Source of the DNA: Mesostigma viride
Taxonomy: Eukaryota; Streptophyta; Mesostigmatophyceae; Mesostigmatales; Mesostigmataceae
Direction: 5' to 3'
DNA length: 57,500 bases
Assembly: GCA_009746045.1 (NCBI GenBank)
Contig: RPFO01000082.1
Location: forward strand, 1,336,259-1,393,758
The notes beneath the pieces are model-generated. The model was given only the letters and a program-made list of their open reading frames with translations, did not search any database and was not told the origin of the DNA. Both the position numbers and the translations under genes were made by a program. Shown piece after piece: positions 21,113 through 29,922 of the stretch. Within the stretch, counting starts at the first letter, position 1. Every line of letters starts with the position of its first letter.

Positions 21113-22001
21113 CAATCCTAAGCGGGACAACATGTGTATCCTGGCTACATTTCATCTGTGTTTGTTGTAAGTTGGTGCGTTTCCTCGGCAAAACTTCGTA
21201 TCAACATTGAACATCTTCTTGCCGTAGTGTAATGTGAGTATCTCAAACATATGTGCCGGGCCATTGTCTTGCTCCCGAACATTTTGCGGTGTTTGGCTTT
21301 AAGCCCTATAATGGAATGTTGGAGTTGTGGTGTCCATTGTAGTGCTTGTTGGCTGCCTCCATGATCGTGAGATGTGGCCTTGAATCTCATGTGTGTATTT
21401 TCTTTCAACGATGGACTTGAGTTCTTGGTTTCTTTGCGTTACTTATACATGTGGCGCCAACTCCTCCCAAATGTACAAGGCCACCCCCAGACATGCAACC
21501 ATGCCCTAGTCTCCACACTTGCAGGTGCGGCGCATGGTGGACGGACCTACGTGGCGCTGCATGCGACATATCTTCTTGCTGCTGCGGACCGGCTACTATT
21601 GCTACACTTATCATCAAGGATGTGGCATATCAGTGGTGCCATCATCATAATTCTTGGCAACGTTTGAAGCTCAATCAGCCATCATGGTGTGGACAGTAGG
21701 TCTAGTGGCCCTTGCTTGCGATGGAGCCGTGGTGCCATCACTTCCCCCGGTGGACATCTGTGCTTCCCATCAGTTCCAACGTTCACTACATGTGTTGAGC
21801 CGCTCATGTTGACGGTGGTTCAACCATGGTTGAAGCTAGCCTGAAGTGGCTGGTTTGGCATGTGCCGATTTAGTGGCTAGACGAGTAGTGGGCTCTCAAC
21901 CCACTCGGGTGCAAAAAGCGAATCTTCACTGGTAGTTTGACATGTCCGGCTTTGTTGGTGAAAGCTCGTGTAGGCTGTCCAACTGAGTGGTGGTTTCAAT
22001 G
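21113..22001. other. Mutator-like element interior, no recognisable gene
   Basis: Short frames only. No transposase-like block could be read in any frame. Confidence 0.45.
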
Positions 22002-22177
22002 GCCGCCGCCGCCTCCTCCGGGCCGCTGCCGCCTCCGGGCCGCCGCTGCTGCCGCCGCCTCCGGGCCGCCGCCGCCGCCTCCTCCTTTGGGCCGCCGCTG
22101 CCCCTCCTCCGGGCCGCCGCTGCCGCCGCCGCCTCCTTTGGGCCGCCACCGCCTTAGCCGGGCCGCCGCCGCCGCTG
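22002..22177. repeat. Imperfect GCC/CCG trinucleotide tract
   Basis: About 175 bp of interrupted gcc, cct and ctg triplets with a repeating cctccgggccgcc motif. It explains the Pro-, Arg- and Gly/Ala-rich frames here on both strands; no gene is inferred. Confidence 0.9.
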
Positions 22178-22930
22178 GCGTTGGGTAGTGCCATGCATTG
22201 TGGTACCAACCCAAGGTTGCTGTGGGAGTTCCCTTAAACCCTGAGTGCCCCCCCTCAGGATAACATTACTGGATGTTCCCTAGCAACCGCCACCATTAGG
22301 GAGGACAGTCAATACTTGCTGACCCACATTTGCTTGACATGTCAATATGTAACAACCAAATCTGACTTGTTGTTACATCCTGAGTTTTGTAATAGTTTGG
22401 GATTTTATTTGAGGCCTTTTGGATGAGTATTGAGCTAGTTATGAGGTTTCCCACGTGCAGAGATATTTCGAGACCTGGACTTTGTCAACTGACTTGTTTA
22501 GACCCTCATTGGTCGTGGCCTGATCCACGTGGGGTTATTAGTTGGTCGGTTCTGCCAAGTCTTGCCTAGATATTTTAGGACTCCAATGCTTATCAAGATT
22601 CGGTGATTCCACGTCTGGATTATGCCAGGCTGGTTTGTGTGCTCTTGTGTTACGTGTCTAGTTAGAGGGACGAAAGAATCTTACCTTGTGATGCTGTAAC
22701 CTGATTGGTCCATTTCAGGCTAACGGTGGAGCATGCTCGACATGCACGTTGAGATTAGGACGTATGGGTTGCCATTGCTGGAACGTTTGTTGTGATCTAA
22801 TCTAACATGGTACAATAAGGTTCGCATAATTCATCCATCCTCAAAGCCTCTTGCTCGTTGACCACTTTCAGTTCCACAGAAGTAGTCAAGGATATTACTT
22901 GTCTAACTTACTGAGATAACTAGACACAAT

Positions 22931-23004
22931 TATCAAGGAGACAATTATATTTCTTGATCAACGCATCTCTCGATTTCTGGCCTGCGCTGGTTGTCTCCTT
23001 GATA
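22931..23004. mobile_element. 74-bp mini-element with 14-bp terminal inverted repeats
   Basis: tatcaaggagacaa at 22931-22944 faces its exact reverse complement at 22991-23004. Related single ends occur at 24353, 33005, 41387, 41804 and 49112, two of them with the adjacent ctgcgctgg and ggcctg context. This suggests a small dispersed inverted-repeat family, or the termini of a larger one. Confidence 0.5.
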
Positions 23005-23129
23005 TTTCTTGATCAACGCATTGCGGTCCAATGTGGTGTGATCAATTGTTTCTTAAGCCGCGGTATGATTGTGTGCACGAGTTTAATTCGTCAACCCCGA
23101 TGGATTCGATTGACTAGACAACTATGCAT

Positions 23130-23463
23130 GCCTGTCACCAACTACGTTCAGATGTTGCTGGACGACCTAGTGGTCCCAGCCCAGTTTGAGCACCGCATAC
23201 ACTCTCTCTCCCGTCTTTGGACTGTCATGCAGGACAAGACGCGGTGGAAGAAGATTGTCAAGGCGCACACGCCCGACCCTGTGGGCAAGCCACCTCCCCC
23301 CAAGCGGAGGAGGCGTTTTGATGAGTAGTGTAGTTAGGATTTTCTAGATAGCCTAGCGTTAGTATAGTTCGATTACGCGGCTTCCTCCACCCCATCCATC
23401 ATGGAATATGTGCTACATGACCTCCCCACGGAGGCATGTTATAATTTAATTTAATTTTTTAAC
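23130..23463 (+). pseudogene. LINE-B C-terminal tail and 3'UTR
   Basis: From about 23141 the frame encodes the last 60 or so residues of a LINE-B polyprotein, from VPAQFEHRIHSLS to a basic KPPPPKRRRRFDE before TAG near 23328. It matches copies at 29.4 (plus), 33.47 (minus) and 39.04 kb (minus). The 3'UTR continues with ggaatatgtgctacatgacc and ends in an AATTT-rich tail near 23463. Strongly 5'-truncated. Confidence 0.75.
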
Positions 23464-23474
23464 TATGCATGCCT

Positions 23475-23970
23475 GAGATGGATTAATTAATTTACTAATT
23501 AAAATCGTGCTAGCTCCCGTTTGGGAGCTAGTCATGGAGCATTAATCGCGACGGATGGATGGATGGATGGATGGATGGATGGATGGATGGATGGATGGAT
23601 GGATGGATGGATGGATGGATGGATGGATGGATGGATGGATGGATGGATGGATGGATGGATGGATGGATGGATGGATGGATGGATGGATGGATGGATGGAT
23701 GGGTGGGTGGGTGGGTGGGTGGGTGGGTGGGTGGGTGGGTGGGTGGGTGGGTGGGTGGGTGGGTGGGTGGGTGGGTGGGTGGGTGGGTGGGTGGGTGGGT
23801 GGGTGGGTGGGTGGGTGGGTGGGTGGGTGGGTGGGTGGGTGGGTGGGTGGGTGGGTGGGTGGGTGGGTGGGTGGGTGGGTGGGTGGGTGGGTGGGTGGGT
23901 GGGTGGGTGGGTGGGTGGGTGGGTGGGTGGGTGGGTGGGTGGGTGGGTGGGTGGGTGGGTGGGTGGGTGT

Positions 23971-24020
<50 letters not shown>

Positions 24021-24190
24021 GGTGGGTGGGTGGATGGATGGATGGATGGATGGATGGATGGATGGATGGATGGATGGGTGCACACAATCCAACCCGTCTA
24101 TTCTATCTAGTAACAAACAATCCTATTAGTCTATCTTATCTAGCTAGAGTGTGCCAGACCCTAGGAGTCTTGCCTAGATATATACTCACT
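23475..24190 (-). mobile_element. LINE-A 3' terminal fragment carrying a giant compound microsatellite
   Basis: Both sides of the microsatellite match the LINE-A 3'UTR. On the left is a variant of the aattaatt-gtgctcccgttggggagt-cacggagcattaa terminus. On the right is gggtgcacacaatccaacc... followed by accctaggagtcttgcc, as at 29.82, 40.04 and 41.16 kb. The orientation is minus, with the 3' end at left. Boundaries are approximate and I found no target duplication. Confidence 0.6.
23553..24077. repeat. Compound microsatellite GGAT / GGGT / GT / GGGT / GGAT
   Basis: (GGAT)37 from 23553 to 23700 switches cleanly to (GGGT)n of about 268 bp. That is followed by a (GT)n core at about 23969-24012, then (GGGT)5 and (GGAT)11 to 24077. 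The layout is nearly mirror-symmetric around the GT core. The long Trp/Met/Asp/Gly and Pro/Ser/Ile/His frames here are translation artefacts. Confidence 0.97.
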
Positions 24191-25370
24191 AGTAGATATG
24201 CTCTAGTTGTCTCACATCATTGTCTCACTTAATAATTAATATGTGTGAATGCACGTAGTTTCACTTGATAATGACCAACTAGTGGCCGGGAGTACCTGTT
24301 CACGTGCCCCATTGAGGGCTTATATATGTCGTCGAGGCAAGAAGCAACCATTTATCAAGGAGACAATGCAACAACCAGCGCAGGCCAGATAATTTATACC
24401 AAGTCCTCAATTTGCATGATTTTTCAATTGCTCCTTATCCAATTACAATTTACAACACATACGCATGAATCATAGAGCTTTGTGTGCTACAACGCAGACA
24501 GTTCTGGCGCTCCCGGTCGTCATCTTGCCGACACCGGGCCACTGCGGTTGTCACCCGGCACCCCTCACCCCACCCCACTGCACAGCAAAAACCTGCTTCC
24601 TAGAATTGGCCTGCAGCCGAGAAGGGCGCCAATGCCGTGTAGAAACTCATGATGTGAACGGCATGTGGTCAGTGGTCACAAGCGCCAAGGACACCTAGTG
24701 GCCTTTACCTGCCCCAAACCACAACATCCCAAGCATGCCTTTATCTGCGGAGCAGCTGATCCTGAAGTGGCAACCCCGCCCTTACGACACATAACACCGA
24801 CCATGCCACCATGGGACCTGCGTCCTGCAATAAAATATTTGCCTAAATATCGTCGTCTTGTGCCCGCACGTCCATGGAGGTTGAAATTACTTATTAACAT
24901 GCGAATATAATCAATCGGAGGCATGAAAATTGTTGCGCACAACCCGCCGGATTCCCTCCACAGCACAGCCGAAGGAACCAATCTAACAGCCCTGTTTTCT
25001 TGACTACTGAGTTTGTCCTACCAGCTAGCACCGCAACGCAATACTAATTCGGCCGTTGATCGACATTTCCCCAGCCTACTTGACTGGAACAGATGCCGCT
25101 AAATTCTTTCGGTCCGTCAATTCTTTTGGTGTGGAGTTGAATTTATTCTACTAGGCCAAAGTCCCCCCGCGGCTCGCGCCCTGGCCATGGTGAAATTGGT
25201 GATGGACTTAGAAGTTTTCTGCCTTCCATCCTGTGGCGAGGCTCCGCTTGGCAGTTGACGCGCCAGCATTTTCTTCTGTCATTTGTACTTACGCACCATA
25301 AGCCGGGGCGCGTGCGATCGATACAGTAGACTTAGCAGTTCGCACAGGCATGTGCGTCGGCGCCCTCCGT
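24191..25370. other. Mutator-like element interior, right part, no gene found
   Basis: Frames are short and not convincing. The only pattern is the tatcaaggagacaa end at 24353-24366, followed by aaccagcgcaggccaga. Confidence 0.5.
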
Positions 25371-25585
25371 AGTATGAGCCAGTAGGCTGCGCTTTCCGTT
25401 CGTTTCGTCCCTGATCACAATGTTTCCGGCTCATGCCGCCGCGTCTGCAAGCGTTACCCGTATTTATCGGCCCACACCGTTCCTTTCTCAAGCGTTACCC
25501 GTATTTATCGACGCGTACCGTAGCCTCTTGTCGTTGTCACCTGTCATCGGGTGCGCCCAGCACCGGATGCGATTTCCAAAAACCC
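25371..25585 (-). repeat. Right terminal inverted repeat of the Mutator-like element
   Basis: Reverse complement of the left TIR, reading gggtttttggaaatcgcatc from the outer end. It has the same 215-bp length and the same two internal subrepeats. Confidence 0.92.
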
Positions 25586-25594
25586 GCCAGGTCG
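25586..25594. repeat. Target-site duplication (right), gccaggtcg
   Basis: Exact partner of 20323-20331. Confidence 0.88.
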
Positions 25595-26250
25595 TCGTTT
25601 TCCGGAATGCACGTTTTACGTGAAAAAGTACCCTGACCCCTTGTACTTTGACCGGCCAGAACACCTCTATAACTTTGTCAGAAGTATGCGAACCCTAGTA
25701 CCATGCTGTGAGGAAAATTATAAACTTTCGATCTTCTCAGCTAAACGTTTCCTAATTCTCAATAGTTTTCGCGCAATTTGGTCCCCCGCGGAGCAGCCGA
25801 TGCATCGGCTGCAAGTCGATTTTTGGCGGAAAATCGGCTGCAAGACCAATGAGGGGTTAAAAACCCTGTTCCAAAATGCCCAACAAGCCGGACATGTGGA
25901 GGACCACACATGCACTGCTGTTTATATACTGAGTATATAAAGAGAAAATAAGCTGACTTTTTATCCAGCCAACCTGTGGCTAGCTGCTCTGGTTAGCATG
26001 ACAAAGGCTATCATTTACTCAGTGGGAAAGGTGAAGAGAACATTGGAACAACCTACCTGACGCATGTGCCACCAAAGCATTGTGTCCCGCAAAATGCACA
26101 CTGCCTCCTTTCTAACAAGCACGAGCCACTTTCTTTAGGAGACAGGTGCCAGCTCGTCAGTGTCTGGGGAAAATGATGCCGCTGCTTAGGAAGACCGCGT
26201 GAATTTCCTCGAACACAACTGTCTATAAAGCAAAAGAAATTTCAGAGAAG
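25595..26250. other. No recognisable gene
   Basis: Right flank of the Mutator-like element. A frame at 25551-25940 begins inside the TIR and is not protein-like. gatgcatcggctgcaagtcg with aaaatcggctgcaagacc (about 25798-25851) makes a short direct duplication. Confidence 0.45.
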
Positions 26251-26274
26251 CATGGAAATAAAAGCATTACACCT

Positions 26275-26757
26275 TCCCGACAGGTTGTGGGCCACGCGCT
26301 GCAGCAAGCCAGCCACGTCACAGACGAACTTGCTAAAAAACATCCAGGAATCTAGCGATGCAGCGCCAGGACCCGCAAGTTCATGGCTGCATCTGGCCGG
26401 AAAGAAGGCAAAAAGCTTACGCTCAACGAGCTAAGAAAGCAGGAAAGCGCTATCTTAGGACGTTTAATACAAGAACGTACCATAACGGGCATTTATTCGT
26501 GCCCAGGCGCACAAGAAAGGCCACCCTTTCATGGAGAGGTCGGGCGCGCATCGCGCAGGCCTAATGTTATCTTACCGCAAAATGACGGGAAAGGTAAGGA
26601 TAGCAGCGGGAATTTTTACGGCTTTAGAAACATCATTAAACTAGCTTCCATTAGGACCATCAAAACTGGCAACAATCGACAATCACACCTGCAGGCATCC
26701 ATTATACTTTATTCATCCCGACAGAAATTCAGGCCGGACCCCCCCTGCCGATGGTAA
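26275..26757 (+). CDS. Uncharacterised ORF, possibly the end of a retroelement polyprotein
   Basis: The frame 26383-26757 encodes 124 residues beginning MAASGRKEGKKLTLNELRKQ and is Lys/Arg-rich. Just upstream another frame reads VGHALQQASHVTDELAKKHPG then TAG (about 26284-26349). This resembles the C-terminal HxxDELAKKH block of RNase H domains in retroelements. If so, this could be a decayed polyprotein end with a frame change. The similarity is slight and I do not claim a function. Confidence 0.25.
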
Positions 26758-26999
26758 AGAAAAAAAGCCCACGACATTATTATAGATCGCAACCATCCCA
26801 CCATAAAGTAGAATCAGTAACTAATTTTCTCCAACAATCGAGCATTTTTTCTGCTTTCCGCGAGCCAGATTTGTCACGTTTCGTCTAAAAGCAGTCGCCA
26901 TGGCCACTTCCGCAAGGGGTGCGCGCACCGTGCACCCACTTTTCACGGTACGGAGGGTACCGCGGAATTTTTTTGGCGCGGAAAAAATTCGCCGCGCCG
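26758..26999. other. No recognisable feature
   Basis: Short spacer before the LINE ORF1 fragment; nothing supported. Confidence 0.4.
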
Positions 27000-27525
27000 A
27001 GTCCCCTTAAGCATCACACCACCTCCACCACCTCCACCATCGCGGCACAACTCAAGCAACAAGCCCTCGACCTTCGCGACGAGGCCGACCTCACCCAGCG
27101 CAGCCACAATGTCATCGTCAAGCACTTCGACCAGCCGGCTGGTGAGACCTCGACGAGCCTTCTCACGGCATTTAAGCGCGACATTCTTGCTCCCATGCAA
27201 CTCATTGGTGAGCTGCGGATGCATGTCGGCTGTCCGCCTCCCCCGCGCGCGGGGTAAGGCTGGCCCGGCACCCGTGCTCCTCACTTTTAAGTACATGGCG
27301 GACAAGCTGGCGTTCCTTAAATGCCGCAAGAAGCTCTCGAGGACTCGCTTCACGGTGGACGCCGACTTGACCCTGGCCCAGCAACAGCGGCGACGCGAGC
27401 TATGGCCGACCTACCTTCAGCTCCGGCAGATCGAGCCCGCAGGGGGGAAGCCGGTATACTGGAGGGGGGCGGTCATCCACGTTGACCACAAGCCCTGGCA
27501 GGCACCTCCTGCCACCTTTGACTAG
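27000..27525 (+). pseudogene. LINE ORF1 C-terminal half (coiled coil plus RNA-binding-like domain)
   Basis: The first part (27049-27200) encodes a helical stretch with LRDEADLTQRSHNVIVKHFD. A frame change follows near 27230-27255. The second part (to TAG near 27525) encodes APVLLTFKYMADKLAFLK, then DADLTLAQQQRRRELWP and YWRGAVIHVDHKPW. The pattern of a basic beta-strand, a 'DLT..QQ..R..L' helix and a closing strand is the one seen in C-terminal domains of LINE ORF1 proteins. A minus-strand copy lies at 37.25-37.85 kb. It is interrupted by frameshifts and lacks the N-terminus. Confidence 0.65.
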
Positions 27526-27611
27526 GGAATATATACCAGTAGTGTAGATTAGTCAGGCTTAGCCTAGCAATTGTGGCCCACGCGCATGGGCGCCCATAAT
27601 GGCCCCCATGG

Positions 27612-28472
27612 ATGATGCCTTCAGAATTTAGCCAAGCCATGCCTATCATCGACTGTATGAGGGCTCACAGGCACTTAGTGCGGACTGCGGAAGGCACCAT
27701 GCACCCCACCATTCCCCCTTCACCACGGGGTGTGGCAAGGTTGTGTCCTGTCCCCATACCTGTTCGATCATTATTGTCGTGGATCACGTCATGCGCCAGG
27801 CACGTGCGCGCTTTACTGCTCTTAAGGGGTTCGAGCCAGGCTTGGACATCCTTAACGAGAAAGAAGCTGGTTACCGCCCATGGCCGACCTGATTTATGCG
27901 GATGACACCACCCTCATCGCGCGCTCCGAGCACATTCAGACCTGGCTGGACTGTCTGGGCCTGGAGGCGCGGGCGGTGGGGTTGGAGAATTTAGTGTCAA
28001 AATTGAGGCGATGGTGATTGGCCCAAGTTGGGGCCTCCAGCACACCGCCTCTGCCGCGCCTGCTCGACGGGACGGAGGTCCCGTTCCGCGATCGCTTCAA
28101 ACTGTTGGGGAGTTGGCTCCCTGACACCGCCGACGATGTGGACATCCGCATCGGCCTGGCATGGGCTAGGCTTCGTTCGCTCAACACCTACTGGCGCTCC
28201 AAGGGCAGGCCTGGGCGAGCACCACAAGCGCATGCTCTTCAAGGTCCTCGTCCTCACGGTGCTCACGTATGGCGCCGAGGCGTGGACACTCACACCCACA
28301 CTGGCAGCTAAGCTAGACGGCACAGTTTACAGGATGCTCCGACAGGTCCAGTGAACATAGGGTTTTCCAAGCGCCCGTCATTAGAGTCTTTGTATCAGGG
28401 CATGCCTCGTATTTCGGACGAGATTAGACAGCGTAGGATAGCATTTGTAGGACACCTTGCTCGCAGTGACCA
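27612..28472 (+). pseudogene. LINE-B reverse transcriptase, 3' half, multiply frameshifted
   Basis: Successive frames carry the RT palm region with YADD context (ADLIYADDTTLIA-like, about 27880-27920), the WLDCLGLEARAVGLE block, the FKLLGSWLPD motif (about 28100-28135) and LTYGAEAWTLT (about 28255-28290). The last recognisable block is GMPRISDEIRQRRIAFVGHL up to 28472. The 5' part of the ORF is missing and at least four frame changes or stops are needed. The element resumes at 29278 after a foreign insertion. Confidence 0.75.
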
Positions 28473-28613
28473 GCCACTGAGCCTCAGGCCAATCCCGTTT
28501 CGTTGGGTTAAGTGGCCAGCCGGAGCGGCTGCTTAGGTTTTAGCGGGCAAGTGTTCGAAGCGCGTCATTGGTGAATTACTCGGGAACTTGGGTTTCCCCG
28601 CGAAACTCCAACC

Positions 28614-28923
28614 GCACGTTCAGATTTCCAAATCTCAAGTAAAGTTCGGCGCAACTTTCTGAACGGGGGCAGTTGACGAGCAGCATTCCTCCGGACGAAT
28701 GAATTGCGTTCCATACTTGCGCAAAATTTTGAAAGGTAGCTTGCGTGCAGCCCTACTAAAATTTGCGCGCACGTTCAGATTTCAAAATCTCAAGTAAATT
28801 TCGGCGGAACATTCTGAACGGGGGTAGTTGGCGGGCAGCGTTCCTCCAGACGAATGAAATGCGTTCCATACTAGCGCAAAATTTTGAAAGGTAGCTTGCG
28901 TGCAGCCCTACTAAAATTTGCGC
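28614..28923. repeat. 155-bp tandem duplication
   Basis: The block starting gcacgttcagatttc at 28614 is repeated from 28769 with about 10% divergence. Each copy ends gcagccctactaaaatttgc. Confidence 0.85.
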
Positions 28924-28926
28924 GAA

Positions 28927-29108
28927 GTGTGGGACTGAAAATTCGTAACGGAAACTTTTTGGTAGTTGCCGTCACTTCCTCTTGTGCAAACGTGTGGGAG
29001 TGAAAATTCGTAACGGAAACGTTTTGGTAGTTGCCGTCACTTCATTTTGCGCGAGTGTTGGGCTGAAAATTCGTAACGGAAACTTTTTGGTAGTTGCCGT
29101 CACTTCCT
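28927..29108. repeat. 64-bp unit, three tandem copies
   Basis: Units starting gtgtgggactgaaaattcg at 28927, 28992 and 29055 share aattcgtaacggaaac and ggtagttgccgtcacttc. Confidence 0.85.
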
Positions 29109-29277
29109 TTGGTTCGACTGAAAATTCGCTGAAATTCGCTGAATTCGTACCGTAGCCTAATTTTTAGTACCTCGAAGTGACGGGGCACCTAAAAATTTGC
29201 ACACAAGTACACTTGGCAGCGCGCTCACTGGGAAAAATTGTACAGCCGCTCCGGCGGGCCACTTGAACGAATTGTAA

Positions 29278-29735
29278 TCGGTCGACACCGCCCGTTGGTC
29301 TGGCAGGCCCCCAGCGGCTTGGCCAGCCAGGGCGGCATATTCTTGACCTGGCCTGGCCCCAAGGGCATTCCCAAAAGGGTAGGGAAACATGACTCACGAA
29401 CTATACACCCAGTCTGATGTTGCTGGATGACCTACTGGTCCCATCCCAGTTTGAATACCGCATCCACTCTCTCTCCCTTCTTTGGACTGCCATGCATGCA
29501 GAACAAGACGCGGTGGCAGAAGATTGTCAAGAAGGCTCACACGCCCGACCCTGTGGGCAAGCCACCTCCCCCCAAGCGGAGGAGGCGTTTTGATGAGTAG
29601 GATAGTTGGGATTTTTCTAGACTAGGTAGATTAGCGTTAGGTTAGTTAGATTACGCGGCTCTCTCCACTCCACCATCCATCAAGGAATATGTGCTACATG
29701 ATCTCCCATTACGGAGGCACATGTTATAATTTAAT
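29278..29735 (+). pseudogene. LINE-B C-terminal tail and 3'UTR, continuation of the copy at 27.6 kb
   Basis: The frame reads GLAGPQRLGQPGRHIL, then (about 29415) LLDDLLVPSQFEYRIHSLS, and finally KPPPPKRRRRFDE-like coding before tagTAG near 29598, with frameshifts. The 3'UTR ends ggaatatgtgctacatgatc, ataatttaatttt near 29735, the same terminus as at 23.4 kb. Confidence 0.7.
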
Positions 29736-29748
29736 TTTGCCTATCATG

Positions 29749-29759
29749 GAACCTCCCAT
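29749..29759. repeat. Target-site duplication of LINE-A (left)
   Basis: gaacctcccat, identical to 32513-32523. Confidence 0.8.
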
Positions 29760-29922
29760 TAATTAATTAATTAATTAGACTCGTGCTCCCGTTGGGGAGT
29801 CACGGAGCATTAACCCCGATGGATGGATGAATGGGTGCAACATTCCTACCGGTCTAATCTATCTACATTGGCTACATACTACATCTATCTAACAGCATTC
29901 TAACTACAACCTCTAGGGGGAG

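Larger units (their letters stand above)
20332..25585. mobile_element. Mutator-like DNA transposon (5254 bp) with 215-bp TIRs
   Basis: The first and last 215 bp (20332-20546 and 25371-25585) are inverted copies with about five mismatches (roughly 97.7% identity by eye). They are bounded outside by a perfect 9-bp direct repeat, gccaggtcg (20323-20331 and 25586-25594). Long TIRs plus a 9-bp target duplication are the diagnostic combination of Mutator/MULE transposons. Each TIR holds two copies of cgataaatacgggtaacgct about 35 bp apart, likely transposase-binding sites. The interior carries two small ORFs at its left end, GC-rich repeats, and later LINE fragments and microsatellites. No transposase could be recognised, so the copy looks non-autonomous or decayed. 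Confidence 0.85.
28510..29264. mobile_element. 755-bp non-autonomous inverted-repeat element interrupting LINE-B
   Basis: Imperfect 22-bp terminal inverted repeats (28510-28531, aagtggccagccggagcg...; 29243-29264 inverted, caagtggcccgccggagcg...) bound a block with no protein-like frame. LINE-B coding sequence stops at 28472 and resumes in register near 29278, so the whole 28473-29277 interval is an insertion. I found no clear target duplication. Internally there is a 155-bp tandem duplication and then a unit of about 64 bp repeated three times. Confidence 0.65.

Noticed and set aside
21877-22209. Proline-rich or arginine-rich proteins on both strands
   Set aside because: Explained by an imperfect GCC trinucleotide tract.
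23521-24232. Long frames rich in Trp-Met-Asp-Gly or Pro-Ser-Ile-His on both strands
   Set aside because: Pure translation of tetranucleotide repeats; all frames are open and the only unique flanks belong to a LINE 3'UTR. The same applies to 40894-41231 and 47020-47749 (the latter partly overlaps the real PP2C exon 4).
25100-25150. Possible antisense small-subunit rRNA (ccgtcaattcttttggtg resembles a universal primer site)
   Set aside because: Only about 12-15 bases agree; the surrounding sequence does not follow rRNA.
27612-29598. Two separate LINE insertions in tandem
   Set aside because: The coding register stops at 28472 and resumes with the next expected residues at 29278, so one copy interrupted by an insertion is simpler.
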